DNA of 64,000 bases. Origin: Cellulomonas carbonis. GTDB lineage: Bacteria > Actinomycetota > Actinomycetes > Actinomycetales > Cellulomonadaceae. Below the pieces are notes generated by a model. The model had not been told where the DNA came from. It was given only the letters and a program-made list of their open reading frames with translations, and made no database searches. Below are positions 35,936 through 44,748 of the stretch, in pieces (within the stretch, counting starts at the first letter, position 1; the number at the start of each line of letters is the position of its first letter). The DNA lies in the NCBI RefSeq assembly GCF_014636275.1, contig NZ_BMEB01000002.1, positions 682,001 through 746,000 of the forward strand. The letters run 5' to 3'. The position numbers and the translations under genes are program-made.

Positions 35936-37076
35936 GGGGCCCGACCGCGCGCTCGTCGGGCGCGTGCGCGACCTGATCGTGCGCGAGGGTCGCGGTGCGG
36001 ACCCGGCCGCCGTGCGGGACGTGCTGCGCGAGGTCGCGGGTGTGCTGGGCACGGCGGACGCGGATGCGCTGAGCCGCGCCGTCGCCGCGGAGCTGGGGGG
36101 CGCCGGGCCCCTCCAGCCGCTGGTCGACGCCCACGGCGTCACGGACGTGCTGGTCGAGGGCGGTCGCGCGTGGGTCGACCGGGGTCACGGCCTCGAGCGC
36201 GCGGAGGTCGACCTGGGCGGGCCCGGGGCGGTGCGCGCGCTCGCGGTCCGGCTCGCGGCGGCCGCGGGGCAGCGCCTCGACGACGCGGCGCCGGTGGCCG
36301 ACGGCCGCCTGCCCGACGGGACGCGGCTGCACGCCGTGCTGCCCCCGATCGCCGACGGCGGGCCGCTCATCAGCCTGCGGGTCCACCGCCCGGTGCCGTG
36401 GACGCTCGAGGAGCTCGTGACGGCGGGAGCGGTGCCCGTCCCCCTCGCCGACGTGCTCGCCGGTCTGGTGGCGCGCCGCGCCAACGTGCTCGTGTCGGGT
36501 GCGACCGGCACGGGGAAGACGACCCTCGTCGGCGCGCTGCTGTCGCTCGTCCCGGCTGACGAGCGGATCGTGTGCGTCGAGGAGGCGGGCGAGCTCGCAC
36601 CGCGCCACCCGCACCTCGTGCGGCTGCTCGCCCGCCACGCGAACGTCGAGGGTGCCGGCGCGGTCGACCTCGCGGACCTGGTCCGTCACGCGTTGCGGAT
36701 GCGGCCCGACCGGATCGTCCTGGGCGAGTGCCGGGGCCCGGAGGTGCGCGAGGTCCTCACGGCGCTCAACACCGGCCACGACGGCGGGTGGGCCACCGTG
36801 CACGCCAACGCGGCGACCGACGTCCCCGCGCGGCTCGAGGCGCTCGGCGCGCTCGCCGGCATGAGCCCTCGTGCGGTCACGGCGCAGGCCGCGACGGCGC
36901 TCGACGCCGTGGTCCACCTCGCCCGGACCCGCGGGCGGCGGCACGTCGCGCAGGTCGGCCGCGTGCGGCGGGACGACGACGTCCTGCGGGTCGAGGAGGT
37001 CGCCGCGTGGTCCCCCGACGGCCCGCTGCGGACGGGCGCGTCCTGGCCGTGGTTCGTCGACCGGTGGTCGGCGTGA
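35928..37076 (+). CDS. tadA: TadA/CpaF-type secretion ATPase
   Basis: A 382-residue VirB11-like ATPase powering pilus assembly. Walker A is SGATGTGKTTLVGALL, the Asp box is IVCVEEAGELAPRHPHLVRL, Walker B is RPDRIVLGECRGPE, and the His box is LNTGHDGGWATVHANAA. The N-terminal domain has AELGGAGPLQPLVDAHGVTDVLV. GTG 35928 overlaps the ssd stop by 8 nt. It belongs to the short actinobacterial Tad set; no outer-membrane secretin would be expected. Confidence 0.95.
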   Translation: MGEGPDRALVGRVRDLIVREGRGADPAAVRDVLREVAGVLGTADADALSRAVAAELGGAGPLQPLVDAHGVTDVLVEGGRAWVDRGHGLERAEVDLGGPGAVRALAVRLAAAAGQRLDDAAPVADGRLPDGTRLHAVLPPIADGGPLISLRVHRPVPWTLEELVTAGAVPVPLADVLAGLVARRANVLVSGATGTGKTTLVGALLSLVPADERIVCVEEAGELAPRHPHLVRLLARHANVEGAGAVDLADLVRHALRMRPDRIVLGECRGPEVREVLTALNTGHDGGWATVHANAATDVPARLEALGALAGMSPRAVTAQAATALDAVVHLARTRGRRHVAQVGRVRRDDDVLRVEEVAAWSPDGPLRTGASWPWFVDRWSA

Positions 37077-37813
37077 GCAGGGCGCAGCGGCTCGGGGCCC
37101 GGCGGCCGTCCGCCGGCGTCGGGGCGGTCGCGCAGCAGCCGGCGTCCGGGCACCTCGCTGTGCCCGGACGCGGCTGGTCCGGCGGTCCTGGCCGTGTCGA
37201 GCGGCTCCGTCCCACCGTCGGGGCCGCACGGGGGGTCGGGGCCGGACGGGATCGCCGGCGACCTGTGCCCGGCGTGCACCGGCCACCGGGCGTGCGCGGG
37301 CGGGGAGGCGAGGGCGCCGCCCGGACCTCCTTCGTCGCGGCCGTCGGCGAGGTCGCCGCCGCCTTGCGGGTGGGCGCGTCGCCCCCGACGGCGTGGGCGC
37401 GGGTCGGCGTGCGCTGCGACGCCGTGCCGGTCCTGGAGGACGTGACCCGGCTCGGTGCCGAGCCGTGCCACGCGGCCGCGGTCGTCGCAGCGACCCGCCT
37501 CGCAGCCGACCTCGGAGCACCACCCTCCGCGCTGCTCGAACGCGTCGCGCTCGCCGTCGCACGGGACGCCGAGGCCGCGGCGCAGCGGCGCACCGCGCTC
37601 GCCGCACCGCGCGCCACCACGACCCTCCTCACGTGGCTGCCCCTGGGCGGTCTGGCCCTCGGCGTCGCACTGGGCGCCGACCCGCTCGCGCGCCTGCTGG
37701 ACGGGGGCGGCGGGACCGCGTCGGCGCTCGCCGGACTCGTGCTCGCGATCGTCGGGAGGCGCTGGTCGGCCGCCGTCCTGCGATCGGCGGAGCGCGCCGG
37801 GGAGGAGTGGTGA
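37073..37813 (+). CDS. tadB: TadB-like type II secretion F-domain protein
   Basis: 246 residues, starting at GTG in a GTGA overlap. Residues about 85-190 form the T2SS-F domain (GEVAAALRVGASPPTAWARV...). Two membrane helices follow, TTLLTWLPLGGLALGVAL and TASALAGLVLAIVG. The first 80 residues are Arg/Gly/Pro-rich and contain no membrane helix, whereas TadB relatives usually begin with one or two. This suggests a frame error, a wrong start or a degraded N-terminus. The protein should form the inner-membrane platform with TadC. Confidence 0.8.
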   Translation: MSRAQRLGARRPSAGVGAVAQQPASGHLAVPGRGWSGGPGRVERLRPTVGAARGVGAGRDRRRPVPGVHRPPGVRGRGGEGAARTSFVAAVGEVAAALRVGASPPTAWARVGVRCDAVPVLEDVTRLGAEPCHAAAVVAATRLAADLGAPPSALLERVALAVARDAEAAAQRRTALAAPRATTTLLTWLPLGGLALGVALGADPLARLLDGGGGTASALAGLVLAIVGRRWSAAVLRSAERAGEEW

Positions 37814-38319
37814 GGGTCGCCCGCCGCCTGCACGGTCTGGACGGCCGTGGTCACGCGCCGACGACGACGGCACCGGCGGGGGCCGGAGCGGAGGTGGAGG
37901 TCGGCGCGCTGCTCGACCTCCTCGAGGCCGCGTGCGTCGTCGGCGCTGGCGTGCCGCGCGCGCTCGAGGCGGTCGGTCGGTCGGCGGGCGGCGTGCGGGG
38001 GCGTGCTCTCCGTGAGGCCGGCGCGGCGCTGCTGCTGGGTGCGACCTGGGCCGACGCGTGGGCCCGGACGCCGGACGTCCTGCGGCCCGTCGAGCGTGCC
38101 CTGCGCCCCGCGTGGGACGAGGGCACCCCCGCGGCGGCCCTCCTGCGGTCGGCGGCGGAGGCCGTCCGCCGCGACCGTCACGCGCGTGCGACGCACGAGG
38201 CCGCGCGGCTCGGTGTCCGCCTCGTCCTCCCGCTCGGGCTCTGCCACCTCCCCGCATTCGTCCTGGTCGGCCTGGTCCCGGTGGTCGTCTCGATGGCCGC
38301 CGACGGGCTCGCCGGGTGA
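37810..38319 (+). CDS. tadC: TadC-like type II secretion F-domain protein
   Basis: 169 residues, starting at GTG in a GTGA overlap. The T2SS-F domain is seen as LLDLLEAACVVGAGVPRALEAVG, and a C-terminal membrane segment as VRLVLPLGLCHLPAFVLVGLVPVV. It is short for TadC, as is usual in this actinobacterial gene set. It would pair with TadB as the platform for pilin assembly. A 151-bp gap follows before the pilin gene. Confidence 0.85.
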   Translation: MRVARRLHGLDGRGHAPTTTAPAGAGAEVEVGALLDLLEAACVVGAGVPRALEAVGRSAGGVRGRALREAGAALLLGATWADAWARTPDVLRPVERALRPAWDEGTPAAALLRSAAEAVRRDRHARATHEAARLGVRLVLPLGLCHLPAFVLVGLVPVVVSMAADGLAG

Positions 38320-38470
38320 CCCCTTCGGTCGGTCCACAGGCGACGAGACGCCGGGTGGTCCACCGTCCGCCGAGGTCGCCGCGAGCTCGCGGTGGGCCCT
38401 TCACGACGCTGGTCGCGGGCGCCGAGCGGCGTCCCCGGAGCCCGCGGACTCGGGCGAGGAGGAGGACGGG

Positions 38471-38911
38471 ATGGGTGAGCTGCTGCTCATGAGGAGCCGG
38501 CCGACGGGCCGGGCCACGGGAACCGCGGGCGCCGCGGGACCGGTGGGCCGGGCCGCGCTGCGCACCGACGTCGCGGTACCGGCGGGCCCGGCGGCGGCGT
38601 GCGTCGCGGTGGGCGGCGCGGTCGTGCCGATGGCCGATCGCGTCGCGCGCGCGGCGGGCACCGGCGCCACCCCGACGGCTCGGGCCGGCCGCTCGGGGCG
38701 ACGCGATCGGACGGCCCGGTACGCGCGCCTGCGGCGACTGCGCGACCGTGCGAGCGCGTCCGTCCGGGGCGACCTCGGCATGGCGACGGCGGAGTACGCC
38801 ATCGCGACGGTCGCCGCCGCCGGGTTCGCGGGGCTGCTGATCGCGGTCCTGCGCAGCGACGAGGTGCGCGGGATGCTCGCGCAGATCGTCCGCGGGGCGC
38901 TCTCGCTGTGA
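38471..38911 (+). CDS. DUF4244 Flp-like pilin
   Basis: 146 residues. An extended, Ala/Arg-rich N-terminal region ends in the pilin-like block GMATAEYAIATVAAAGFAGLL, with the conserved Glu five residues after Gly as in type IV/Flp pilins. The rest of the C-terminus is SDEVRGMLAQIVRGALSL. DUF4244 proteins occur only in this neighbourhood and are the probable major pilin. The leader of about 100 residues is unusually long. GAGGAGGACGGG precedes ATG 38471. The stop overlaps the next gene (GTGA). No prepilin peptidase gene is seen in the window. Confidence 0.85.
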   Translation: MGELLLMRSRPTGRATGTAGAAGPVGRAALRTDVAVPAGPAAACVAVGGAVVPMADRVARAAGTGATPTARAGRSGRRDRTARYARLRRLRDRASASVRGDLGMATAEYAIATVAAAGFAGLLIAVLRSDEVRGMLAQIVRGALSL

Positions 38912-39318
38912 CCGGTCGCCGCGGCCGCGACGGCGTCGTCGGGGCGAGAGGCCCTGTGCGCCGGCCCGGGCGCCCGCGCGGTCGCGGCGACCGCGGGGCG
39001 GTCACGGCCGAGACCGCCCTGGCGCTGCCTGCGGTGGTCCTCGTGCTCGCGGTCGTCCTGACCACCGGTGCGGCCGGCGCCGCCCGTCTGCGGTGCGTCG
39101 ACGGTGCACGCGCCGGCGCGCGCCTGGCCGCCGCGGGGCACGGCGACCACGAGGTCGTGGCCGCGGCGCGGCGGGTCGCCGGCGACGACGTCGCGGCAGC
39201 GGTGCGGCGCGACGCGACGTGGGTCGAGGTCACGACGCGGTGCCCCCTGCCCGGGGCGTGGTTCACGGGCGGCCGGCTCACGGCGACGGGCTCCGCGACG
39301 GCGTGGGCCGAGCCGTGA
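38908..39318 (+). CDS. TadE-like pseudopilin
   Basis: 136 residues. A basic leader of about 30 residues precedes the TadE helix GAVTAETALALPAVVLVLAVVL, whose Glu follows the pilin rule. The extracellular tail has two Cys (LRCVDGARAGARLAAAG and TTRCPLPG). It starts at a GTG in the pilin stop and ends in a GTGA with the next gene, so three small genes are coupled. It would be a minor pilin of the Tad system. Confidence 0.87.
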   Translation: MTGRRGRDGVVGARGPVRRPGRPRGRGDRGAVTAETALALPAVVLVLAVVLTTGAAGAARLRCVDGARAGARLAAAGHGDHEVVAAARRVAGDDVAAAVRRDATWVEVTTRCPLPGAWFTGGRLTATGSATAWAEP

Positions 39319-39788
39319 GAGGCGGGCCGGCGGAAGGCCCCCGTGGGGCCCTGCCGTCAGGGCGGCCCTGGCGAGGGCGCCGAGCCGCGCCGCGCGACCC
39401 GGCCCCGCTGCTCCGCCCCGGGCGCGACCGGGGTGCCGGCACGGTGCTCGTGATCGGGGTGGTCGCGGTCGCCGTGGTGATCGCCACGGCCATCGGGATG
39501 CTCGGCGCCGCGCAGGCCGCGCGGCTGCGGTCGCAGACCGCCGCGGACCTCGCGGCGCTCGCGGCGGCGGAGGCGATCCTCGTCCCGGCAGGTGTCGAGA
39601 TCGCGTCGGACGCGGGCCGGACGTCGGACGCGTGCGTGCGCGCGGCGGAGGTCGCGACCCGCAACGGGGCCGAGCTCAGCGCGTGCACGGTCCGCGACGG
39701 CGGCGTCGTCGACGTGGACGTCGTGCGTGCGACCCCTCTCGGGCCGGCGACGGCGGTCGCACGCGCCGGCCCGGCAGGACGCCGCGGG
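39315..39788 (+). CDS. TadG/Rv3654c-like helicase-secretion protein lacking a stop codon
   Basis: Starts at GTG 39315 (GTGA overlap). A 45-residue Arg-rich leader is followed by RGAGTVLVIGVVAVAVVIATAIGML and LRSQTAADLAALAAAEAI, the pattern of TadE-like proteins of the helicase/secretion neighbourhood. The family normally ends shortly after VVDVDVVRATPLGPATA, here near 39770. Instead, this frame has no stop until 43037 and would run antisense through the Nudix and helicase genes. I give 39788, just before the terminator at 39790, as an approximate end. A lost stop by indel or an assembly error is likely. Confidence 0.7.
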
Positions 39789-39789
39789 C

Positions 39790-39808
39790 CGGGACGGCGC
39801 CGGTCCCG
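39790..39808. terminator. Bidirectional terminator between Tad operon and Nudix gene
   Basis: CGGGAC-GGCGCCG-GTCCCG, with a 6-bp stem and an internal palindrome, lies immediately next to the Nudix stop at 39809. Confidence 0.5.
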
Positions 39809-40354
39809 TCAGGACACGCGACCGAGCGCGAGCGCCGCGTACATCAGGGCGGCGACGGTCTCGCCGTCGGTGACCGTGCCGTCGGCGACCAGTCGGAGCG
39901 CCTCGGACCACGGGACGCGGCGCACCGCGGTGATGCCCTCCTCGGCGAGCGCGGCGGGTTCGACCGAGGGTCGCAGCCCACGCGCGAGGAAGACGTGCTC
40001 GGGCGCGTGGCACACGCCGTTCAGCGCGAACATCCTCCCGACCCGCTCCCAGGAGTCGGCGTCGAGGCCCGTCTCCTCGCGGAGCTCGCGTCGCGCCGCC
40101 TCGAGCAGGTCCTCGCCGTCCGAGCCGCCCGCCGGCACCTCCAGGGACACCTCGCCGGTCGTGTACCGGGGGACCTCGACCATGACGACCTCGTCGTCGT
40201 CGGTGAGCGGCACCACGAAGACCGCCGGGTTGCGGACCTCCGTGACCCCGTACACGCCGGGGCTCCCGTCGGGCCGCACGACGGCGTCCTCCCGGACACG
40301 GATCCACGCGTTCTCGTACACGACCGTCGACCGGTGCGTCGTCCAGGGCGTCAT
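39809..40354 (-). CDS. Nudix hydrolase, ADP-ribose pyrophosphatase-like
   Basis: A 181-residue cytosolic Nudix protein. The box is GSDGEDLLEAARRELREETG, fitting GX5EX7REUXEEXGU. Downstream NGVCHAPEHVFLARGL resembles ADP-ribose/sugar-nucleotide pyrophosphatases. ATG 40354 has no ribosome-binding site, but CAGGCT lies 7 nt upstream, the leaderless pattern seen repeatedly in this window. It converges on the Tad operon. Confidence 0.88.
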   Translation of the reverse strand: MTPWTTHRSTVVYENAWIRVREDAVVRPDGSPGVYGVTEVRNPAVFVVPLTDDDEVVMVEVPRYTTGEVSLEVPAGGSDGEDLLEAARRELREETGLDADSWERVGRMFALNGVCHAPEHVFLARGLRPSVEPAALAEEGITAVRRVPWSEALRLVADGTVTDGETVAALMYAALALGRVS

Positions 40355-40400
40355 GGCGGCGAGCCTGCCAGACCGACCCTCCGCCCGGTGGTCGTCCGCC

Positions 40401-42947
40401 TCAGCGCTCGTGCGCGAGGACCGCGTCGAGGAGCCGCACCGCGGCGTCCTTCTCGAGCGGGTTGTTGCCGTTGCCGCACTTCGGGGACTGGACGCACGCG
40501 GGGCACCCCGACGAGCAGCCGCACCCGTGGATCGCGTCGCGGGTCGCGCGCAGCCATCGCGCCCCGAGGTGGAAGCCACGCTCGGCGAACCCGGCCCCAC
40601 CGGGGTACGCGTCGTACACGAAGACCGTGGCGCACTCGGTGTCGACGTGCAGCGCCGTCGACACCCCGCCCAGGTCCCAGCGGTCGCACGTCGCCAGGAG
40701 GGGCAGCAGACCGATCGAGGCGTGCTCCGCGGCGTGCAGCGCGCCGGGAGCGTCGCCCTCGTCGACCCGTGCGGCGGCGAGCACCTCGGCCGGAGCCGTC
40801 CACCAGACGGCCGTGGTCGGCAGGGTCCTCGGCGGCAGGTCGAGCGGCTCCTGGCCCAGCACCGCGAGGTCAGGCAGGTGGCGCTTCTGGTAGCTCACGA
40901 CCTGCGTCGTGACGTCGACGGCCCCGAACCCCCAGCGGACCGGTCCCGCCGTGCGCGCGTCCCGCACGCCGCGGATGTCGATCGACGTGAGCCAGCGCGA
41001 CCACGTCCCGTAGTCGACGCGGTCGGGCCGCACCATCGCGACCGACGCGGCGAGGTCGAGCTCCTCGACGACGAACGTCTCGCCCTGGTGGACGTAGACC
41101 GCGCCGGCGTGGACCGTCGCATCCGCCGAGCCCTGGTCGACCGTCCCGAGCAGCCGCCCGGTCGACGACTCGACGACCCGCACGGGTTCGCCGCCCGAGC
41201 CGCGCAGGTCCGTCAGCCGTGTCGCCGGTTCCGGGTGGGTCCAGTACCAGCCCGACGGCCGCCGCCGCAGCGCCCCCCGCTCGCACAGCACGTCGAGCAG
41301 GTCCGACGTCCCGGGACCGAAGAGATCGAGGTCCTCGACGCGGAGCGGGACCTCGGCCGCCGCCGCGCACAGGTGCGGGCCCAGGACGTACGGGTTCGAC
41401 GGGTCGAAGACGGTCGCCTCGACGCTCGCCCCGAAGATCGCCTCCGGGTGGTGCACGAGGTAGGTGTCGAGGGGGTCCTCGCGCGCGACGAGCGTGACGA
41501 GACCCTCGGCGCCCGCCCGGCCGGCGCGTCCGGCCTGCTGCCACAGCGACATGCGCGTGCCCGGCCACCCGGCGATGAGGACCGCGTCGAGCCCCGAGAT
41601 GTCCACGCCCAGCTCGAGCGCGTTCGTCGTCGCGAGCGCCAGGAGGTCACCGGACCGGATGCCCCGCTCGAGCGCGCGTCGCTCCTCCGGGAGGTAGCCG
41701 CCCCGGTAGGCCGCGACCGTCGCGCCCAGGCCAGGGCGCACCGCGTCGAGGTGGTCGCGCGTCACCGCGGCGACCGACTCCGCCGCACGCCGCGACCGCG
41801 TGAACGCGAGCGTCCGGGCCCCCGCGAGCACGAGGTCGGTGAGCAGGTCCGCCATCTCCGCGGTCGCGGTGCGGTGCGCGGGTGCCGTCGGCGCGTCGTC
41901 GTACCCGGCCGGCGGGGGGACGGGGCGGGGCGGCGGGGCGCCGGCACCGTCCCCGCGCGCGGCGGGCGTCGCGACGCGGTCGTCCCCGCGCGCGGCCGGC
42001 GACCCGGCGCCGTCCTCCCCGCGGTCCGGGAGGTCCTCGCCGCCGCGCGGGTCCGGTGCGCCGCCGTCGCCCCGGCCGATGCCCACGACCTCGGTGCGCT
42101 CCGGCTCACCGAGGACGGGAGCCAGACCGGGCAGCTCGGGCGGCTGCCACAGCGCGAACGTCTTGCGTCCGAGCGGCGAGGCGTCCTCCGTCACCGCGAC
42201 GACGTCGTCGGTCGGGACGCCCAGGAGGCGGGCGGCGCCCAGCGCCGGGTCCGCCGTCGTCGCCGACGCGAGGACGAAGGTGGGGTGCGCGCCGTAGTGG
42301 GCCGCGACGCGCCGCAGACGGCGCAGGACGGCCGAGACGTGCGCGCCGAACACCCCGCGGAAGGCGTGGCACTCGTCGACGACGACGTAGCGCAGACCCC
42401 GCAGCAGCCGTGCCCACCGCCGGTGACCGGGCAGGAGCGAGAAGTGCAGCAGGTCGGGGTTGGTGAGCACGACGTCGGCGTGCTCCTGGACCCAGCGGCG
42501 CTCGGTCGCGTCGGTGTCGCCGTCGCACGTCGAGGGACGGACGTCGCGCACGTCCGCCGCGCGGAGCAGGCGGTCAAGACCCGCGAGCTGGTCGGCCGCG
42601 AGCGCCTTGGTCGGGCACAGGTACAGCGTCGACGCGCGCCGCAGGCCCGGCGAGGGGGAGCGCGTCGCGGTGAGGGCGGGGAGCCAGAAGGCGAGCGACT
42701 TGCCCGAGCCGGTCGACGTCGCGAGCACGGTGTGCCGGCCCGCGTGCACGGCCTCGGCCGCCTCGACCTGGTGGACCCAGGGCCGCTCGACCCCGAGCGC
42801 CCGGTAGCCCGTGACGAGGTCCGGGTCAGCCCAGGCCGGCCACGGGGCCGTCCGGCCCTCGCGTGCGGGAAGGCGCTCGACGTGGGTCAGCCGCTCGCCC
42901 CTGCGACCCCCCGCGAGGAGCACGTCGAGCAGCGCGTCCGATCCCAC
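40401..42947 (-). CDS. DEAD/DEAH-box helicase with DUF1998 domain (MrfA/YprA-like)
   Basis: An 848-residue superfamily 2 helicase. It has Walker A TSTGSGKSLAFWLPA, CPTKALAADQ, the DECH box VVVDECHAFRGVFG, SATTADP, and in the second RecA domain LAFTRSRRAAE and WQQAGRAGRAG. The C-terminal DUF1998 carries four zinc-type Cys in CGCSSGCPACVQSPKCGNGN. Relatives (MrfA) unwind DNA in mitomycin-damage repair; this actinobacterial type is the 'helicase' of the helicase/secretion neighbourhood. A roughly 80-residue Gly/Pro/Asp-rich insert separates the two RecA domains. GTG 42947 has GGGAGG upstream. It is divergent from bldG. Confidence 0.93.
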   Translation of the reverse strand: MGSDALLDVLLAGGRRGERLTHVERLPAREGRTAPWPAWADPDLVTGYRALGVERPWVHQVEAAEAVHAGRHTVLATSTGSGKSLAFWLPALTATRSPSPGLRRASTLYLCPTKALAADQLAGLDRLLRAADVRDVRPSTCDGDTDATERRWVQEHADVVLTNPDLLHFSLLPGHRRWARLLRGLRYVVVDECHAFRGVFGAHVSAVLRRLRRVAAHYGAHPTFVLASATTADPALGAARLLGVPTDDVVAVTEDASPLGRKTFALWQPPELPGLAPVLGEPERTEVVGIGRGDGGAPDPRGGEDLPDRGEDGAGSPAARGDDRVATPAARGDGAGAPPPRPVPPPAGYDDAPTAPAHRTATAEMADLLTDLVLAGARTLAFTRSRRAAESVAAVTRDHLDAVRPGLGATVAAYRGGYLPEERRALERGIRSGDLLALATTNALELGVDISGLDAVLIAGWPGTRMSLWQQAGRAGRAGAEGLVTLVAREDPLDTYLVHHPEAIFGASVEATVFDPSNPYVLGPHLCAAAAEVPLRVEDLDLFGPGTSDLLDVLCERGALRRRPSGWYWTHPEPATRLTDLRGSGGEPVRVVESSTGRLLGTVDQGSADATVHAGAVYVHQGETFVVEELDLAASVAMVRPDRVDYGTWSRWLTSIDIRGVRDARTAGPVRWGFGAVDVTTQVVSYQKRHLPDLAVLGQEPLDLPPRTLPTTAVWWTAPAEVLAAARVDEGDAPGALHAAEHASIGLLPLLATCDRWDLGGVSTALHVDTECATVFVYDAYPGGAGFAERGFHLGARWLRATRDAIHGCGCSSGCPACVQSPKCGNGNNPLEKDAAVRLLDAVLAHER

Positions 42948-43169
42948 CGACCGATCCTCCCACCCGGGCACGTGCCGACCTCGGCCGGCCGACCGCGCAC
43001 GGCGGTCAGCATGAGACGTCATGTCCGGTCATGGTGACCGACGACACCCCAGGTCGCCGTGTGAGCACGGCGCACGAGGACGTCGCGGTCGAGCGTGGGT
43101 GAGATCGCCGCGGGTTTGGTTGAATGACCGGGTCAGAGCCCGATGCGCCCGAGGAACCAGGAGGTCGGT

Positions 43170-43505
43170 GTGGACGTCACCGTCACCAGCCGTGCGAACG
43201 GTGACCGCACCGTTGTCGAGGTCACCGGGGAGATCGACGTCTACACGGCACCCGCGCTGCGTGAGGAGCTGTCGTCGCTCATCGACGGCGAGCACACCAA
43301 CCTCGTGGTCGACCTGTCCCAGGTGAGCTTCATGGACTCGACCGGCCTCGGCGTGCTCGTCGGTGCGCTCAAGAAGGTCCGGACGCTCGGCGGCGACCTC
43401 CAGCTCGTGATCTCGCAGGAGAAGATCCTGAAGGTCTTCCGGATCACCGCGCTCACGCAGGTCTTCACGATCCACCCCACGCTCGAGGAGTCGCTCCAGG
43501 GCTGA
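43170..43505 (+). CDS. bldG: STAS-domain anti-anti-sigma factor, BldG-like
   Basis: A 111-residue SpoIIAA-type protein. The phosphorylation site is Ser57 in SFMDSTGLGVLVGAL, the same number as in Streptomyces BldG, and VVEVTGEIDVYTAPALREEL is typical. It binds an anti-sigma factor when unphosphorylated and so releases a sigma factor. AGGAGG lies 5 nt before GTG 43170. In Streptomyces, too, bldG sits next to the DEAD-box helicase gene. The cognate anti-sigma kinase is not in this window. Confidence 0.93.
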   Translation: MDVTVTSRANGDRTVVEVTGEIDVYTAPALREELSSLIDGEHTNLVVDLSQVSFMDSTGLGVLVGALKKVRTLGGDLQLVISQEKILKVFRITALTQVFTIHPTLEESLQG

Positions 43506-43539
43506 GCCGCCCTGGCGGGCGGACCCGCCACGCGACGAA

Positions 43540-43575
43540 CGGAGCCCCGGACCGCCGTAGCGGTCCGGGGCTCCG
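43540..43575 (+). terminator. 16-bp perfect hairpin terminator after bldG
   Basis: CGGAGCCCCGGACCGC (43540-43555) and its exact complement (43560-43575) enclose CGTA. It lies between bldG and the opposing SDR gene and can serve both. Confidence 0.85.
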
Positions 43576-43634
43576 TCGTGCGTGGCCTCCTCGCGCCGGG
43601 TGCGCCGCTCAGGCGGCGGCCCGCGGCCGACGCG

Positions 43635-44525
43635 TCAGGGCATCATCTTCCCGCCCGCGACGCCGAGGCGCTGACCCGTCGTGTAGCTCGACTCCTGCGA
43701 CGCGAAGAACACGAACGCGGGGGCCAGCTCGGCGGGCTGGCCGGGGCGGCCCTCCGGCGTGTCCTCGCCGAAGCTCTCGACCTTGCCCTCGGGCATCGTC
43801 GCGGGGATGAGCGGCGTCCAGATCGGCCCGGGCGCCACCGTGTTGACGCGGATGCCGCGCTCGGCGAGCTGCTGCGCGAGGCCGCGCGTGAAGTTGATGA
43901 TCCCGGCCTTGGTCACCGCGTAGTCGAGCAGCTGCGGGCTCGGCTGGTAGCCCTGGATCGAGGACGTGTTGATGATCGACCCGCCCTCGTCCATGACCTT
44001 CAGCGCGGCCTTGGTGAGCCAGAACATCGCGTAGATGTTCGTCTTCATCACACGGTCGAGCTGCTCGGTCGTGATGTCCTCGATGCCGTTCTCCTGCGCC
44101 ATCTGGTACGCGGCGTTGTTGACGAGGACGTCGATCCCGCCGAGCTCGCGGACCGCGGTGTCGACGATCTCCTGGCACTGCTCCTCGGACCGGATGTCGC
44201 CCGGCACGAGCACCGCCTTGCGCCCCGCGTCGCGCACCCAGCGCGCCGTCTCGTCCGCGTCCTCCTGCTCCTCGGGCAGGTAGGAGATGAGCACGTCGGC
44301 GCCCTCGCGCGCGTACGCGATCGCCACGGCGCGCCCGATGCCCGAGTCGCCGCCCGTGATGACCGCACGCCTGCCCTCGAGCCGACCGGAGCCCCGGTAC
44401 GACTCCTCGCCGTGGTCCGGCTTGTCGTCCATCTGGCTCGTCAGCCCGGGGTGGGGGATGGTGTCCGACTCGGGCGAGGTGTCGTGCTGCTGGGTCGGGT
44501 CCTGCGGTGTCGTCTGGTCGCTCAC
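43635..44525 (-). CDS. Short-chain dehydrogenase/reductase (YhxC/glucose dehydrogenase-like)
   Basis: A 296-residue SDR with a 45-residue Gln/Asp-rich N-terminal tail. The nucleotide-binding motif is VITGGDSGIGRAVAIAYA, with NNAAYQ. The catalytic Ser and Tyr are in INTSSIQGYQP and LLDYAVTKAG. APGPIWTPL follows. This 'extended N-tail' group is often stress-induced and annotated as general stress oxidoreductase; the substrate is unknown. GTG 44525 has AGGAGG 6 nt upstream. Confidence 0.92.
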   Translation of the reverse strand: MSDQTTPQDPTQQHDTSPESDTIPHPGLTSQMDDKPDHGEESYRGSGRLEGRRAVITGGDSGIGRAVAIAYAREGADVLISYLPEEQEDADETARWVRDAGRKAVLVPGDIRSEEQCQEIVDTAVRELGGIDVLVNNAAYQMAQENGIEDITTEQLDRVMKTNIYAMFWLTKAALKVMDEGGSIINTSSIQGYQPSPQLLDYAVTKAGIINFTRGLAQQLAERGIRVNTVAPGPIWTPLIPATMPEGKVESFGEDTPEGRPGQPAELAPAFVFFASQESSYTTGQRLGVAGGKMMP

Positions 44526-44748
44526 GCGTGCCTCCTGCGTCGTGGGTCGTCGGCCGGGGTCCCGACTGGGTTCGGTCCTGCGTCCAGCCTCACCCGGCCG
44601 TGCGCGGACCGCGCGCCGAGAGGCGGTCCGCCACGTCCGCTCGCCCACTTGCGGCTCACCCGTAGACTGCGCTTCTTCCGGGCCTCAGGGGGGCCCGTGG
44701 GACGCCCTCGGCAACGACGCCGGAGGGCCCGTGCGTCAAGGAGGACGG

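Noticed and set aside
43097..43137. Clear promoter for bldG around TTTGGTTGAATGACC
   Set aside because: No -35/-10 pair with acceptable spacing; not annotated.
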